A program made the position numbers and the translations under genes. From Manduca sexta (lineage: Eukaryota > Arthropoda > Insecta > Lepidoptera > Sphingidae), in assembly GCF_014839805.1 (NCBI RefSeq), contig NC_051129.1, forward strand, positions 4,468,920 to 4,532,919: a DNA stretch of 64,000 nt, given 5' to 3'. This document shows positions 1 through 11,600 of this stretch, piece by piece. The notes under the pieces were generated by a model. That model saw only the letters and a program-made list of their open reading frames with translations, made no database searches and was not told the origin of the DNA. The number at the start of each line of letters is the position of its first letter. Position 1 is the first letter of the stretch.

Positions 1-1450
1 AATTTCATTTCCCTACAGACTCGTGGGCATGAGAAAACCAAAGTTTGCTCAAACAAGGAGTTAAACTTGTGCAACATAATTAACCTAAGTATCAAATTTT
101 GTTACCGTAAGACTTGTCCGTCCGGGCACTAACTTCGTCAAAGTCCTAAGTTCATGATCATGGTTTATTCAATGTGGCTGTTAATGCATTTGTCCTATAT
201 ATGGCTATTTTCAATAGATGATCACAAATTCAATCAAAGAAATGATCAAGAAAATAATGAAACCAATAAAATAAGTATATAATACGCATGTCAAAAAAAC
301 TTTGATCTGATTGGCCAATTTTGGTGATAGTTTCATATATCGATTGCGACCGTTTATTTAAACGGCGAATAGTGTCTGAATAATTTTGCTTAAATCATTT
401 ATAGTTAGACTGGGTGTTGCTCGCGGTTTGGCCCACTTCAAAAGTTTTTCCTGTCCTAAAAGAATCTAAAACTCTATACAATGCAAGCGCCATCTTTTAT
501 AAAATCTGATTTAAAATTTCTTTAAACTCTTGAGAGCAAATTACCGAAATGCAAAGGAGTTTGTGTTAATTCAGGACATGATCTGCGCGTGTGCCAAATT
601 TCATCCAAATCCGTTGTTTCTGCATTTACTTCTTACAGACATACAAACATTCAAACATTCTGATTTATAATATTAATACGATACATCGCTCCGAACACAT
701 TCCGACTAATATGTTTAAACATCTTGTTGTGTGAGTGTGTGCGGAGAGGACCTCAAACTTTGGTTTTCAATATGGGCATTATAAATAGTTGTCTGTCAGT
801 TCCTGCGTCTGAAGGGGCTAAGGTTTAATAAAAAAATATTTTGATAGCTTGAAAAGTGAATAAAAACGGACGCACGAAGCGACATGGTCGTAAAATTACA
901 ACATAAAGAGTAACAAAAATACCATACCTAAAGTAAGAAGAGTAGAATAGATTTGCGAAGTATGACATAGTCTCTATATACCCCTATAGTGTAAAGGCCT
1001 GCTACAAATGTATGTTTAGCATAATTATTTTTTCTTTACCTAAATAATAACTAGATAAACCTAGTTGTCAACAAATAAAAATAATTGTAATCTTAGGAAC
1101 AGAAAAAGACTATGCAACATCCATTTATGTTATTACTTAGTGTTACAGATGTTTTCTTGAGAAAATATAGCGGAATGGTTTCTTTCAACGGAAAAGCATT
1201 ATCAAAACTTGATTATATTCTCACCCCATATGTTGGAAGATGAAACAATGAGTTCTGAATATTATGCCTAGTCACGCAAACGTGTATCGAAAATATAAAT
1301 ACGCTTAACGAGTAATATAATAACTATATATTTGAGGCTTGACCCTTATTACAAACCTACATAGCTAAGGAATTATGAGTGGGTTACATCTCTGCTTACG
1401 GCTGAGAATGGAATAAAGCGTGATTCTTTAATCATACTGATGTATTATAT
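1..1450. other. Repeat-rich intergenic DNA, no gene seen
   Basis: No coding exon recognised. About 550-700 has the 'caaatttcatccaaatccgtt' type end of a lepidopteran helitron-like or LINE-derived repeat. 745-905 (from 'tgtctgtcagttcctgcgtctgaagg') recurs in diverged form at 50490-50650, so it is an interspersed repeat. Confidence 0.5.
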
Positions 1451-1785
1451 ATAATAATAATAATATCAGCCCTGGATTATATACTTGCCCACTGCTGAGC
1501 ACGGGCCTCCTCTACTACTGAGAGGGATTAGGCCTTAGTCCACCACGCTGGCCTAGTGCGGATTGGTAGACTTCACACACATTCGAAAATCCTATAGAGA
1601 ACTTCTCAGATGTGCAGGTTTCCTCACGATGTTTTCCTTCACCGTTAAAACGAATGATAAATTCACATAGAATACACACATGATTTTTTAGAAAAGTCAG
1701 AGGTCTGTGCCCTTGGGATTTGAACCTGGGGACATTCGTCTTGGCAGTCCGTTCCACACCCAACTAGGCTATCGGCACTATCTGG
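1451..1785 (-). mobile_element. SINE-A, tRNA-derived SINE, full length
   Basis: Head (minus strand): an A-box-like TAGCCTAGTTGG and a B-box-like GGTTCAAATCCC, the pol III promoter of a tRNA-derived SINE. Tail: TACAGGGCTGAT followed by (ATT)n. The 10-bp TGTATTATAT at 1441-1450 and 1786-1795 is a perfect target-site duplication, so the boundaries are firm. Confidence 0.9.
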
Positions 1786-2455
1786 TGTATTATATTTTTA
1801 TTAAATTATAGTCTGATATTCATAAATAAGGAAATGTGTGAAATAGAAATAAATTCGGAGACGGCGAACCGAACCTAGTAACGGCTTCATGTACTACACA
1901 TTTAGATACTTATATAATATAATTTCTAAACAAAAGTCTGCTCAAATTACAACCACGTATTTTATAGACGTTTAAAAGAACTCTTTAAGAAACGCATGTA
2001 GTCTTAGTCCAAAGCGAAAATCTATAACCGCAAACCAAATAAATTCCCGAAAACGCCCGATTAAATTCATTAAGGGCTGACATCGTTCGTGGTAAACGTA
2101 TTACGTAATTAGCAGAAGTGTTCGCACGAGTTTAGTATTCCGAGATGTTCTAGGGTCCCTGAGGATGGGTCCGAACATTACCTAAGCACAACTCGTGCGG
2201 GACAAACAAACGATCGGATTACGCAAAACACTCCCTTGAAATCTATAATGAGGTAGTTTGTTACGCATCATTGAAACTAGCTGTTCAAGGAATTTCGTTT
2301 AAGTATTATTAGAAAGATGACTGTGAAATTTAACGTAAATACTTAGTAAAGTTAAGGTTTATTAAGGCCGACATTGTGCGTTCAATGGGTCCTAGATGAA
2401 TTCTGAGACAACGTACTCGTATAGCTATAAGTAGTTTTGGATTTAGATTATATAG

Positions 2456-2760
2456 TTGTGCGATAGCCTACTTGTGAGTGGAACGGTCTGCCGAGACGAA
2501 TGTCTGCAGGTTCAAAACTCAAAGCCACGCCACTCTATCTTTTCTGAACTTATGTGTGTATTCTTTGAAGGAAAGTGAGGAAACGTGCATACCTCAGAAG
2601 TTCTCATAGGGCTTTTGAATTTTTCACAATCCGCACTCGGCTGGCGTGGTGGACGAAGATCTATCCTTGCCTTCTTTACTAATGAGAGGGATAACATTAG
2701 TAAAGAAGGCCCGTGCCGATTTGTGGGACAGTATATAATACAGGACAGATATATTTATTA
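2456..2760 (+). mobile_element. SINE-A copy with an internal hairpin
   Basis: The same family as at 1451 (cgatagcct head, ggttcaaa B-box, 'gggacagtatataatacagg' tail). The normal 'taatccctctcagtagtag' part has been replaced by an inverted segment, giving a perfect 16-bp stem at 2669-2684/2695-2710. Confidence 0.8.
2669..2710. repeat. Perfect 16-bp inverted repeat inside a SINE
   Basis: GCCTTCTTTACTAATG (2669-2684) is exactly reverse-complementary to 2695-2710, with a 10-nt loop agagggataa. The loop is the reverse complement of the 'atccctct' that other SINE-A copies carry here, so this is a local inversion with flanking duplication. Confidence 0.9.
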
Positions 2761-4374
2761 GGTTATATCTTAAGCTTTGTTCTGTCTATGAATTAGATAA
2801 GCCAATAATCTTTCTATTTATCCAAGATAAAAATAGACTATGTGATAATTCTAGATTCTAGATATTATGTGTCAAATTTCATCTAAATAGACAGAGCATT
2901 TAATATCCATCTCTCCTAACATCTTGATAATCTTTCGCATTGAAACATTAGGTATGATATAAACTGAAATATTATAAGACATTAAGGAACACTTCCCAGA
3001 TTTTAAATGTAGTTCAGTATGGAGCTGCATAATTGCAGGTCTACAGGTACATAGCCAAAGTGGGCAAGGCACACACTTTTCACTGTTAGTAGTCATAGGT
3101 ACATATTGTTAATCAATTATCTTTCTTCAATGGTGAAGAAAAAAAACATTTGAAAGTCTAAATACCAAATAATTTCACGTTACAATTTCGAAGGTATGTG
3201 AAATCTGCCAACACGCAGTAGTCCATCGTGGTGAACTAAGGACCTCACAGTAAAAGGGGACGCTCGTGTCCATAAGTAACTCTGTATTACATAGCTAGCA
3301 GTAGCGGATATAAACGAGGCGAGGCCTCAGGTGAAAGCAAATAATAAGACACCAGGCCCCGGTCGGTACAAAAAAAAATCCCACTTTTTAACAGTTTCAT
3401 GGTTAAATTGTAAAATAAAGGTGCTCTAACAAACCGCCTCCTACAAAGACCGCCTCTGACGACTAATGTTATTATATGGAGTTACACGTGTTCTATCAGG
3501 CGAGTGACTTCCTTGTCTCGCAATCCAGACAAAAATAGATAACATAGTGCGCTTCTCATGAGCTGTAGATTCAAAAATGCGCTCTATTTAAACCGTGTAA
3601 CTCCCCTCTGCCCACGCTTGATAAATCGTTTCCTCCCAATCCCTTACGCTCTTCTCGAGAAGATAAAATCATCAGTTGTACAGTTGTTGCTCTCTTTTCT
3701 TCTCAATGTATTCTGTAAATTTAGTGATGTCCTTCCCCCTAACGTCGTATCCCTTCTTCAGCAACGTTTTTTCTTAATTTAACTCCCTAAATGGCATACT
3801 ACAATGGAACTGTAGGAATATAAAAAATAAGAAAAATACGGATCTCATAAAAATTTCTAGTGTTTATTAGGATATTTTTTCATATACACTTTGTACACAT
3901 GGTTTACAGGCGGACTTAATGCCATGGGCATTGTCTTCCAGTCAACCAGGTGGTGTACAGAGGACGGAGACAGGTGTATAATAAAAATAAAGAGAAAAAC
4001 GCATAATACGTGTAATGAGAGCATTTATAAAACTTCAAATTGCTACTTTTTAAGTTCAATTAAATCTCTTAATATTTTAACATTGCTGCTATGTCGCGTT
4101 TAAACGAGTCTTCAGGATTCAGCCTCACCTGCTCGCGATCCATTCACTAATGCACGATGCATCTTGGTGTATCGCGATTTTAGACTAGAGGCCTCAAACA
4201 AGTTATCTTTTTACAATCGTTAACACTTATAGCAAATGATGTTAGAGAATTATACCTATCGATGTTACGTGCTCGAAGCGAACGAATAGACAAGAAAATA
4301 TAATAATCACTACATAATATAAAACAAAGTCGCTTTCTCTGTCCCTATATCCCTTTGTATGCTTAATATGCTTA

Positions 4375-4616
4375 AATCTTTAAAACTACGCAACGGAATT
4401 TGATGCGGTTTTTTTAATAGATAGAGTGATTCAAGAGGAAGTTTCATATGTATAATAACATCCATTAAGTAGTGAAGAAATACTGTTATTTTGTTATGTT
4501 ATACCCGTGCGAAGCCAGAGCGGGCCGCTATGTTTTTATATACAACGTTCACAGTTTTTCTGTAGTGTATTCAGTATCAGCATTGCACCCGTGCGAAGCC
4601 GGGGCGGGTCGCTAGT
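4375..4616 (+). mobile_element. Helitron-like non-autonomous element with duplicated terminus
   Basis: Two copies of a terminal motif, acccgtgcgaagcc-N-gNgcgggNcgcta, lie at 4503-4530 and 4587-4614. Each is GC-rich and can form a short hairpin (cccg...cggg), as helitron 3' ends do. It resembles the Lep1 helitron-like family of moths from memory; this was not checked against a database. Confidence 0.55.
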
Positions 4617-4737
4617 AAAGAATAAAGTAGAAATGTTTGCAAGTTTTCTGAGATTGCAAGGTGAATGAGCAACTTCCTAAACTCACGCGGAATTGATGTC
4701 TAATTATCAACATTTGTTCTTGAAATTTGTTGTTTTA

Positions 4738-4968
4738 CACATACATCACGCCTTTATTCCCTAAAGGATAGGCAGAGGTGCAACCAGGGCACCCACTTGA
4801 TGTAATAGGAGGCGAGCCTATCATCACATCCGGCACAAATTCCAGACTCCGGGTTGACAGGATAGAAAACCCAATATCACTGTCCGATCCGAGTTTCGAA
4901 TTCAGGACCTCAGACCGATGTCGTACCGCACACGCAATACAATACGCCACTGACGCAGTAAGGCATTA
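4738..4968 (-). mobile_element. SINE-B, second tRNA-related SINE family
   Basis: Read on the minus strand it has a GTGGCGTATTG / GACATCGGTCTGAGGTC head, a B-box-like GAATTCGAAAC, and a tail with 'gggtgccctggttgcacctctgccta' and 'aaaggcgtgatgtatgt'. The related plus-strand copy is at 55455-55670. The two ORFs that overlap it on opposite strands are shadows. Confidence 0.75.
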
Positions 4969-5062
4969 ATCGTTTTGAAAGATTAAATTGCATCTGGATT
5001 TTGTCGCACTCTTTTTCTTTGGGAATGATAAATAAAAAACACACATTCGATACCGACATATC

Positions 5063-5068
5063 TTTATT
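5063..5068 (-). terminator. Candidate distal poly(A) signal AATAAA for AT
   Basis: A second minus-strand AATAAA about 560 nt after the stop codon, in less repetitive sequence. Either signal, or both, could define the AT 3' end. Confidence 0.35.
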
Positions 5069-5498
5069 TCATCCGTAACTTCGACTGTTATCTAATTAAC
5101 AACAAACTAATTTATATAGGGCATCCAAACGTAGATAAAGTTTTGAATATCGCCTACATTTTATAGGTTATGTATGTATGTAGAGTAAAGGACAGATTCT
5201 ACTAGTTGACTAGAAAATTGACTTATATAAATTATAATGTGATCCCAGCCTAAAAACATAGCCTTTCCCCTTCGAAATGCTACGAAGATTTTCAGAGTCA
5301 AAAGTTATATTTAATTTAGTTAATTTAGTCTTGTGCCTCTTATTATTTGGATAAATAGACAGCGAACTTTCAGATTTAAACCACGACTATATAATAGACA
5401 TATAGAAATATCCTATGGACAGAAAAGATCTTACGCCATTGACAAATTATTTACAATAACAATTTGAAACATAAATGAACGAAATTCGAGAACATTTT

Positions 5499-5504
5499 TT
5501 TATT
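5499..5504 (-). terminator. Candidate proximal poly(A) signal AATAAA for AT
   Basis: Minus-strand AATAAA (plus-strand TTTATT) about 120 nt after the stop codon, the first canonical hexamer downstream. It sits in a long A/T homopolymer run, which weakens the call. Confidence 0.4.
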
Positions 5505-5625
5505 TTTTTTTCAATGAAGATCTCGTATCACAGTAACGTTACACAACGTAACTCAATAATAAATAGAGTATTCGTACAATAAATGAATTTAACATAACCG
5601 TAAGTGTTCCGCAAATAATACAGAT

Positions 5626-5667
5626 TTAAAAATTTCTCAGTAATTCCTCCGATGAGAGCATGCCATC
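5626..5667 (-). CDS. AT: Allatotropin exon 5 (C-terminus and stop)
   Basis: The acceptor is TTTTTGTTTACAG (AG at 5669-5668). The exon encodes [13 protein letters not shown] and stops at TAA 5628-5626. D119, G120, L122, S123 and E126 complete the calcium-loop signature begun in exon 4. The exon continues as 3' UTR toward the poly(A) signals below. Confidence 0.94.
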   Translation of the reverse strand, partial: DGMLSSEELLRNF

Positions 5668-8600
5668 CTGTAAACAAAAAGATCAATTAACGTTTAGCTA
5701 AACAAAAATTTATTTTCAACTGAGATTAGGGGCTGTAGACAAGTAAATACTAACTAGTCCGAGTTAAGTATGGATTATGTGGGACATAAGGAGAGCTAAA
5801 GTTAAACCACGGGTTATGTTTACTACGTTGCTTCTTTTCAACATTACTGTTGTATACAAAGTCAGCTATATGTGCTTTTTATGTCTTCAATAAAAGATTA
5901 TGCAATAATAAAGAATACTATGTCAATAACAATAAACTAACGAAATTGAATATCTTCCATTGGTGTTAGGAACGAATTCCGCTTGGCAGAAAAAAGTTTA
6001 TTCCATTTATTGAATCAGATTTTTTTCTTCACGTCTAACAAGATACAATTACTACAATCAAATGTTATGAAAAAATCATTATAATTATAAATATTCTTCC
6101 CGGAATATTGCATCAAACTTCGTGTAAGTAAAATTAATATAAGGATAAAAAAAAGCTGTTAAACTAAAGGTAACCGAATACTTTTTTACGGTCAATGTAA
6201 TTAAAACTATAGTTTTTATAAAACTTTGGTAAATATTAATTAATCCAAGTTTATAAAATCTAAACTCTTTAAAAATCTTCTGTAAGCTACTAGTCTGACA
6301 TTATTATTATAAATGTCTAAAACTGTCTGACATCGGGGGCTGTATGTAAATAGCTCTCAGCAGGGCAATTTGCACAATCGGATTGTGGTTCTCAGCAAGA
6401 TGTACTGTTAATAGCTTAGGGCATTCATGTTCCTCTGTTAGTTCAACATTTGTATACTTAATTCCAACTGACCTATTCGAAATAATATTCCAAAGGGAAC
6501 GGACTTCGTTAAAATGTCATATAAACATAAATTCAACATAAATTGTGATTGAAAATTCATTTTAATTACTTTTGCTTTAAAAACATAATAAACAAAATGA
6601 GGAGCCTAAGTAAACATTTTAGATGCAGAACTAATTAAAACTGTTTCTGATTTGTGCATGACATTTGCTCTGCTCGTGCTTATGCGCCTTTTCCCCTTTA
6701 TAATCAGTATTTCTATTTTCAGGTACAACATCATCACAGAAAATTCTAACATTACTCTTAACTCATGCATAATGTGGGCTTGGTGCTACATACGTTCTGA
6801 TAAAAGTTATAATACATCTGGCTTTTTTTACGACCAATTACTTACACAACGTCATTGAGGACCCAATCTCTGGTATTAAAAGCCCACATAAACTATAGCC
6901 CGGCTAGGAAGGACCTACTATTTTTATTTCTACAGTGCATATATGCGCTGCTATTGTATCAATAAAACCGAGTTTTTTGTTAACAGTTACAATCAGTTAC
7001 CTTGTATTACTTTAGCCTAGATATAGTTCTTATGTCTTTTACTTTTTAATTTTAAAAAACTAGCTGTAGCGTAACAAAGAGACTCTAAAACATATAAATC
7101 GTAATAGACCCGAAGACAATTCAATGAAGTTTATTTCAGAAGCCGCTGTCTAACATTACCTGATTAAGATCGATGAATTTGCGGACTACGGACCGCGCGA
7201 AATCCGGATTGTTGAGCATTTCATTCACAAACCAGTCCAAAGGGATACTGGAACAAAATTCACGATTAATTATTCACATAAATCTGGAGAGACAAATAGA
7301 TATGAAAGATTAATGGAAGTGAAGACGGTCCACTTCGTTTTTAATTGTATTTTTTACAATTACATGACCAAAGCGGTCATAGCGTAGTTGGGAATAAAAC
7401 ACACATAGCACACATCTCTAATTTCACGACGTACGTTTGTATTGATTGTCAATTATCACTAGTTTTAACAGTGAAGAAAAATCATCACGAGGTATCCTAA
7501 ACACGTGTTAAATCTCCATAAGAATTTTGAAGGTATATGAAGTCTGTCTACCCATACTAAGCATGGTGGACTAAGACCTAAACTTTCTCATTAGAAGAGG
7601 AGGCCCGTAATTAGCAGTAGGCAATATAATATAATACGGGGCTAGTGTTATTATTATAAATGGCCAAAAAAATTCAAACACTGCTCAACACCTAAAGTCA
7701 GGAGACAACAAAGCTTATCAAGTAATTAAGTGTAAAGATTATCTTGACTGGACTGTTACTCTTCCAACCATAAGTAAATATACTGTAGAAGGTACTGTAG
7801 GTCTCTTGGAATCAAAGGACAAACCCTTACTAATTACTAATCTTTATATTACACGAATGTGAAAACAGAATGAATGATAATTAAGTGTACATAGAATTTT
7901 TGATTGTAAAAGTCAAACATACCCATATAATCAAAAAACATAGAAACATAATTACTCGCCTCTAATTTGAATCCGGGTAAGTTAATGCTTTGATGGTGCC
8001 ATTAATAAATTAGAGTTAATTAATTGAATCGACGGCATCCATTTGCAATAAATTTTGAATCAGCAAGGCTCCCCGAATTACATCTAAATCAGTACATTAC
8101 GGATGATATTGCTGGATGAATGCTTCGCTTTGCATATTGTGGTTCCATGATTTTGAATCTGGATATTGCGTGATATAGATAATCAATTAGTATTTAAATG
8201 TTACTAAATTTAAATTATAAATGACAGTGGTTATCACCGGAGCGGTTCCATTGGTTTAATGATTGCGTAATTTCCTGTTACTTCACATGTAATCAAGTTT
8301 AAGCCAGTCTGAAATTATCTCATGCTTGATATAATGCTATTGAAGGCAATGATTTTAATCGGTTGATTTCATGTATTAATTATTAAAGACCCCTTCTAAC
8401 GGCTTGGTCTGGAGATCTAAAGATCTTAAAGTGAACGCCTATGTTTGGGTATGGAATTCATGTGGCTAAAGTTGATAATGATAATTAATTTTATTTAACT
8501 TCAAAAATACGAACAAGGACCATTATGTATGCTTTTGATCAATGACTAATTTCATTAGTGTTTCTTTATATATTCACTCTTTATATTAGGATTAGATTGA

Positions 8601-11600
8601 AGATTTTTTCCGTGATTATATATTTAATGTCCTTCGTACGGTCTTAAGCTAGGCCATGCCAAATTACATCGTAAAGCTTTGGGTAGTTTTTGAGTTTATT
8701 ACGTCCAGAAAGATATACAGACGCGACGAAGAACTTTGTTTTTTATATGTGAGGATATAACAAGGAATCACAAATTTGTATATTTTTAATTGCAAGCTTG
8801 TTGCAGTTTTCCCTATTGTATTAAATTTATTACGCTTTTAAACCAGTTTTAAGTATTTCAAACGAGCAAATGACTACTCGGTATAGTCGTCTCTGATGAC
8901 GCCCTCGGGATACTTAAGATACGACAATTGAATGTCCAATCCAGTCCACTAGTAAATAGAGTTGACATTCTAAAAAATCTACAACAAGACTTAAGTTTAC
9001 AAGAAATATTAATAACTTTAGAAGGAAGTTTAACATCCATTACTGTGAATTGTAAGTATGATATGCACAACGCATAGAATGGACTATTTATTTCTGTAGC
9101 ATGCCGGTAGTGTTAGAATATTATTTTACAAATACCTACAAACACTAAATATAATGAGCTATAGATAACATACATTACATGACCAGTGGCAAAGGGTCTA
9201 TATAACTGATTCCTGCCGACTTCCCTTTCATAATTTATGTAGTCTAACTATCACTAGAACGATTTGCAGACCGTATTGATTCATTATATTAGAACTAACA
9301 TTTTGTGATGGGTTCCCTTTTGGAAACATTTCACCCTTCGCCACTGCTCTGCTTAAAAAAAAACTTTAATTCTAACGATTTCTAGTGAAAACATGCATAA
9401 TAGAACTAAAATTTGTAATAGGTGTAATCTTAGAGAACGGGAAGTCCCAAAGGCTGAGTAAAACTTGCCGCATCCTTGGTGTAGGTAAAGTTTGTGCTAT
9501 TAGCAAAAACTATTTGGGGTTTGATTGCTAACTTAGTGGCTAAAGTATTTCCCCTATTGCTCTTGCATGTTTTAATTTCTTTCTTGAAATAGAAATATAT
9601 GAAACAGCTTATTGCAATACAGAAGCTGTTACCAAAATTCCTTTCTACAATAATTAACGCTAATGCTATGAAAATTAAATATTTTAGCGATAAATAGGTG
9701 TCCTATGTTTTATATCTAACTATCCCTTAAGATATAGGCATGATGAATGTGATCGAATCCGCTTCCTTTCATTTCGAAACTTACTCATCATCCATTGAGC
9801 CACGACACTCATCTAATGCAAATTTTCTTTTCGATTTGCGAACCTCACCATTCATTAACGCCTCTCCACGTCTTTGTAAACTTTACAAACTTTAAACTTA
9901 TCAAGTATTTAACCTTATAAGAGTTTTTATAAGATTTCTATTTAACTAAACGTGAAATGTTGCAGGAAACTTTGCTTGGCAAAGTTAGGGCACCAGTTTT
10001 ATGCTTTATATATTACCAATAGCTAAACTATGTTACTAGATACGAAAGACGTAGACAAATAGCTTCTTATGAGTTATAGTTTGCTCTTCCTGAATGGATA
10101 GACAAATAATATAAGTTGAAATTTATGTACAGTAATAATATTTCTAGGTATGTCTGATTTGCCGGCCTATCGATCTATTAGGAAGTAAAGTTTTAAGAAA
10201 AAATCAAGACATCTAATATTATTTTATTTTATACTTTATTGTGGGACTTATCTCTGAAGGTATTGGCTCTACTATCGTATTTTTAAAATGTTTTTAATAA
10301 TGATTTAATCAATAATCCAGCATAATTCGATATAGATTAATTTGAACAATATATTTAATTTGGCTTCATAATATGACAAAGTAGTGAAGTCACATTTTGT
10401 CGACTTTAATTATTATAAATATATTTTGTGCTCCAATTGATTACGTTAATATGAAAAAAAAACATCACCAGTTCTATTTGCGAAGTAATACGATTACATT
10501 GTAATATTCCCTAACACTATTATGAGCTGATAATGTAATGAGGTACTGTGCTGTCGATTTTCCCAAGTCATATTTCGAAGGCAAAAGTAATATAAAAGAA
10601 TAATTTTCGAGGTTAGAAAACATATAGTATAATAAAACTATAATCATATACTTTAATGAAAGGTAAATAATAGTTAGATAATAGTATAAGTAAAATTATA
10701 GAGAGAATATGCAGACTCAAATGCCTCGAAATTCACGAAAACATGGATGAGGGCACACAAATATTATCTTTAGCATAGAACGTTCTGTGTGAAACGTAGT
10801 TCCGTAGAAATAGATATTTAAATTAATTTAAATTTAGGTTCAGAATTGAGTGGCGCAGTTGAAGTGTTTTTTTATTTACTCATGGATGACCGCGAATAAA
10901 CTTTTGACGTTAGACAGCCAGTTCTTTAAACATGAACGATCATTTGGTTCTATTATAATTGCTAGTTAATGAGCAAGTGAGATACTAAGGCAAATTTTCC
11001 TCGCGATCTTGTAGTTATTGCTAATGGTAGGATATATTTTATATCCGCCCGGATAGCGACCACCGTACACAAGGTGTTAAAACTCATCGTGGCCCACGTG
11101 TGTGCCGTTACGGGATCAGCCTATCGAGTTCCAACAGGCCGGCATAATTCTTTCGACTGGCGAGGGGTAATCATCTCTCGTGAGTCGACATGCTATTGAG
11201 CCTTACTCCACTTACTATCAGAGGCAGTGGGGTAAGTTTGCAGGGCCCTTATTCTGTATGATAGTGTAAACGCGTAACGCGGCCGTGTCATGTTATCTTT
11301 GAGAAATGTGCGTGGAATGGTATTCTGTAAGCCAAATTTCTATAGTCCTAAACATGATGCGTTGTGTTACGTGCTTGTTACACACTGTCAAAATAACGTG
11401 CGGGATAGAGAATAAGGCCTCAGTGCACGTTTCAAAATAATTATTCACAAAAAGTAACAAATCGTAAAAAATGGAATTGCGTTTATTTAAATTTTCACAA
11501 CAGCAATTGCCAACTCTCTTTTCTGTGTAACGGACTGGGCCCTTATTCTGTATAATAGTGTAAACGCGTAACGCGGCCGTGTCATGTTATCTTCGAGAAA

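Larger units (their letters stand above)
2761..5062. other. Intergenic DNA downstream of AT; repeat fragments only
   Basis: Contains a degraded SINE-A piece (about 3112-3290), unclassified repeat-like sequence at 3300-3780, helitron-like ends at 4503-4614 and a reversed SINE-B (4738-4968). No exon with convincing splice sites was seen. Confidence 0.5.

Noticed and set aside
4735..4969. Overlapping ORFs on both strands
   Set aside because: Fully explained by a SINE-B copy with a pol III B-box.
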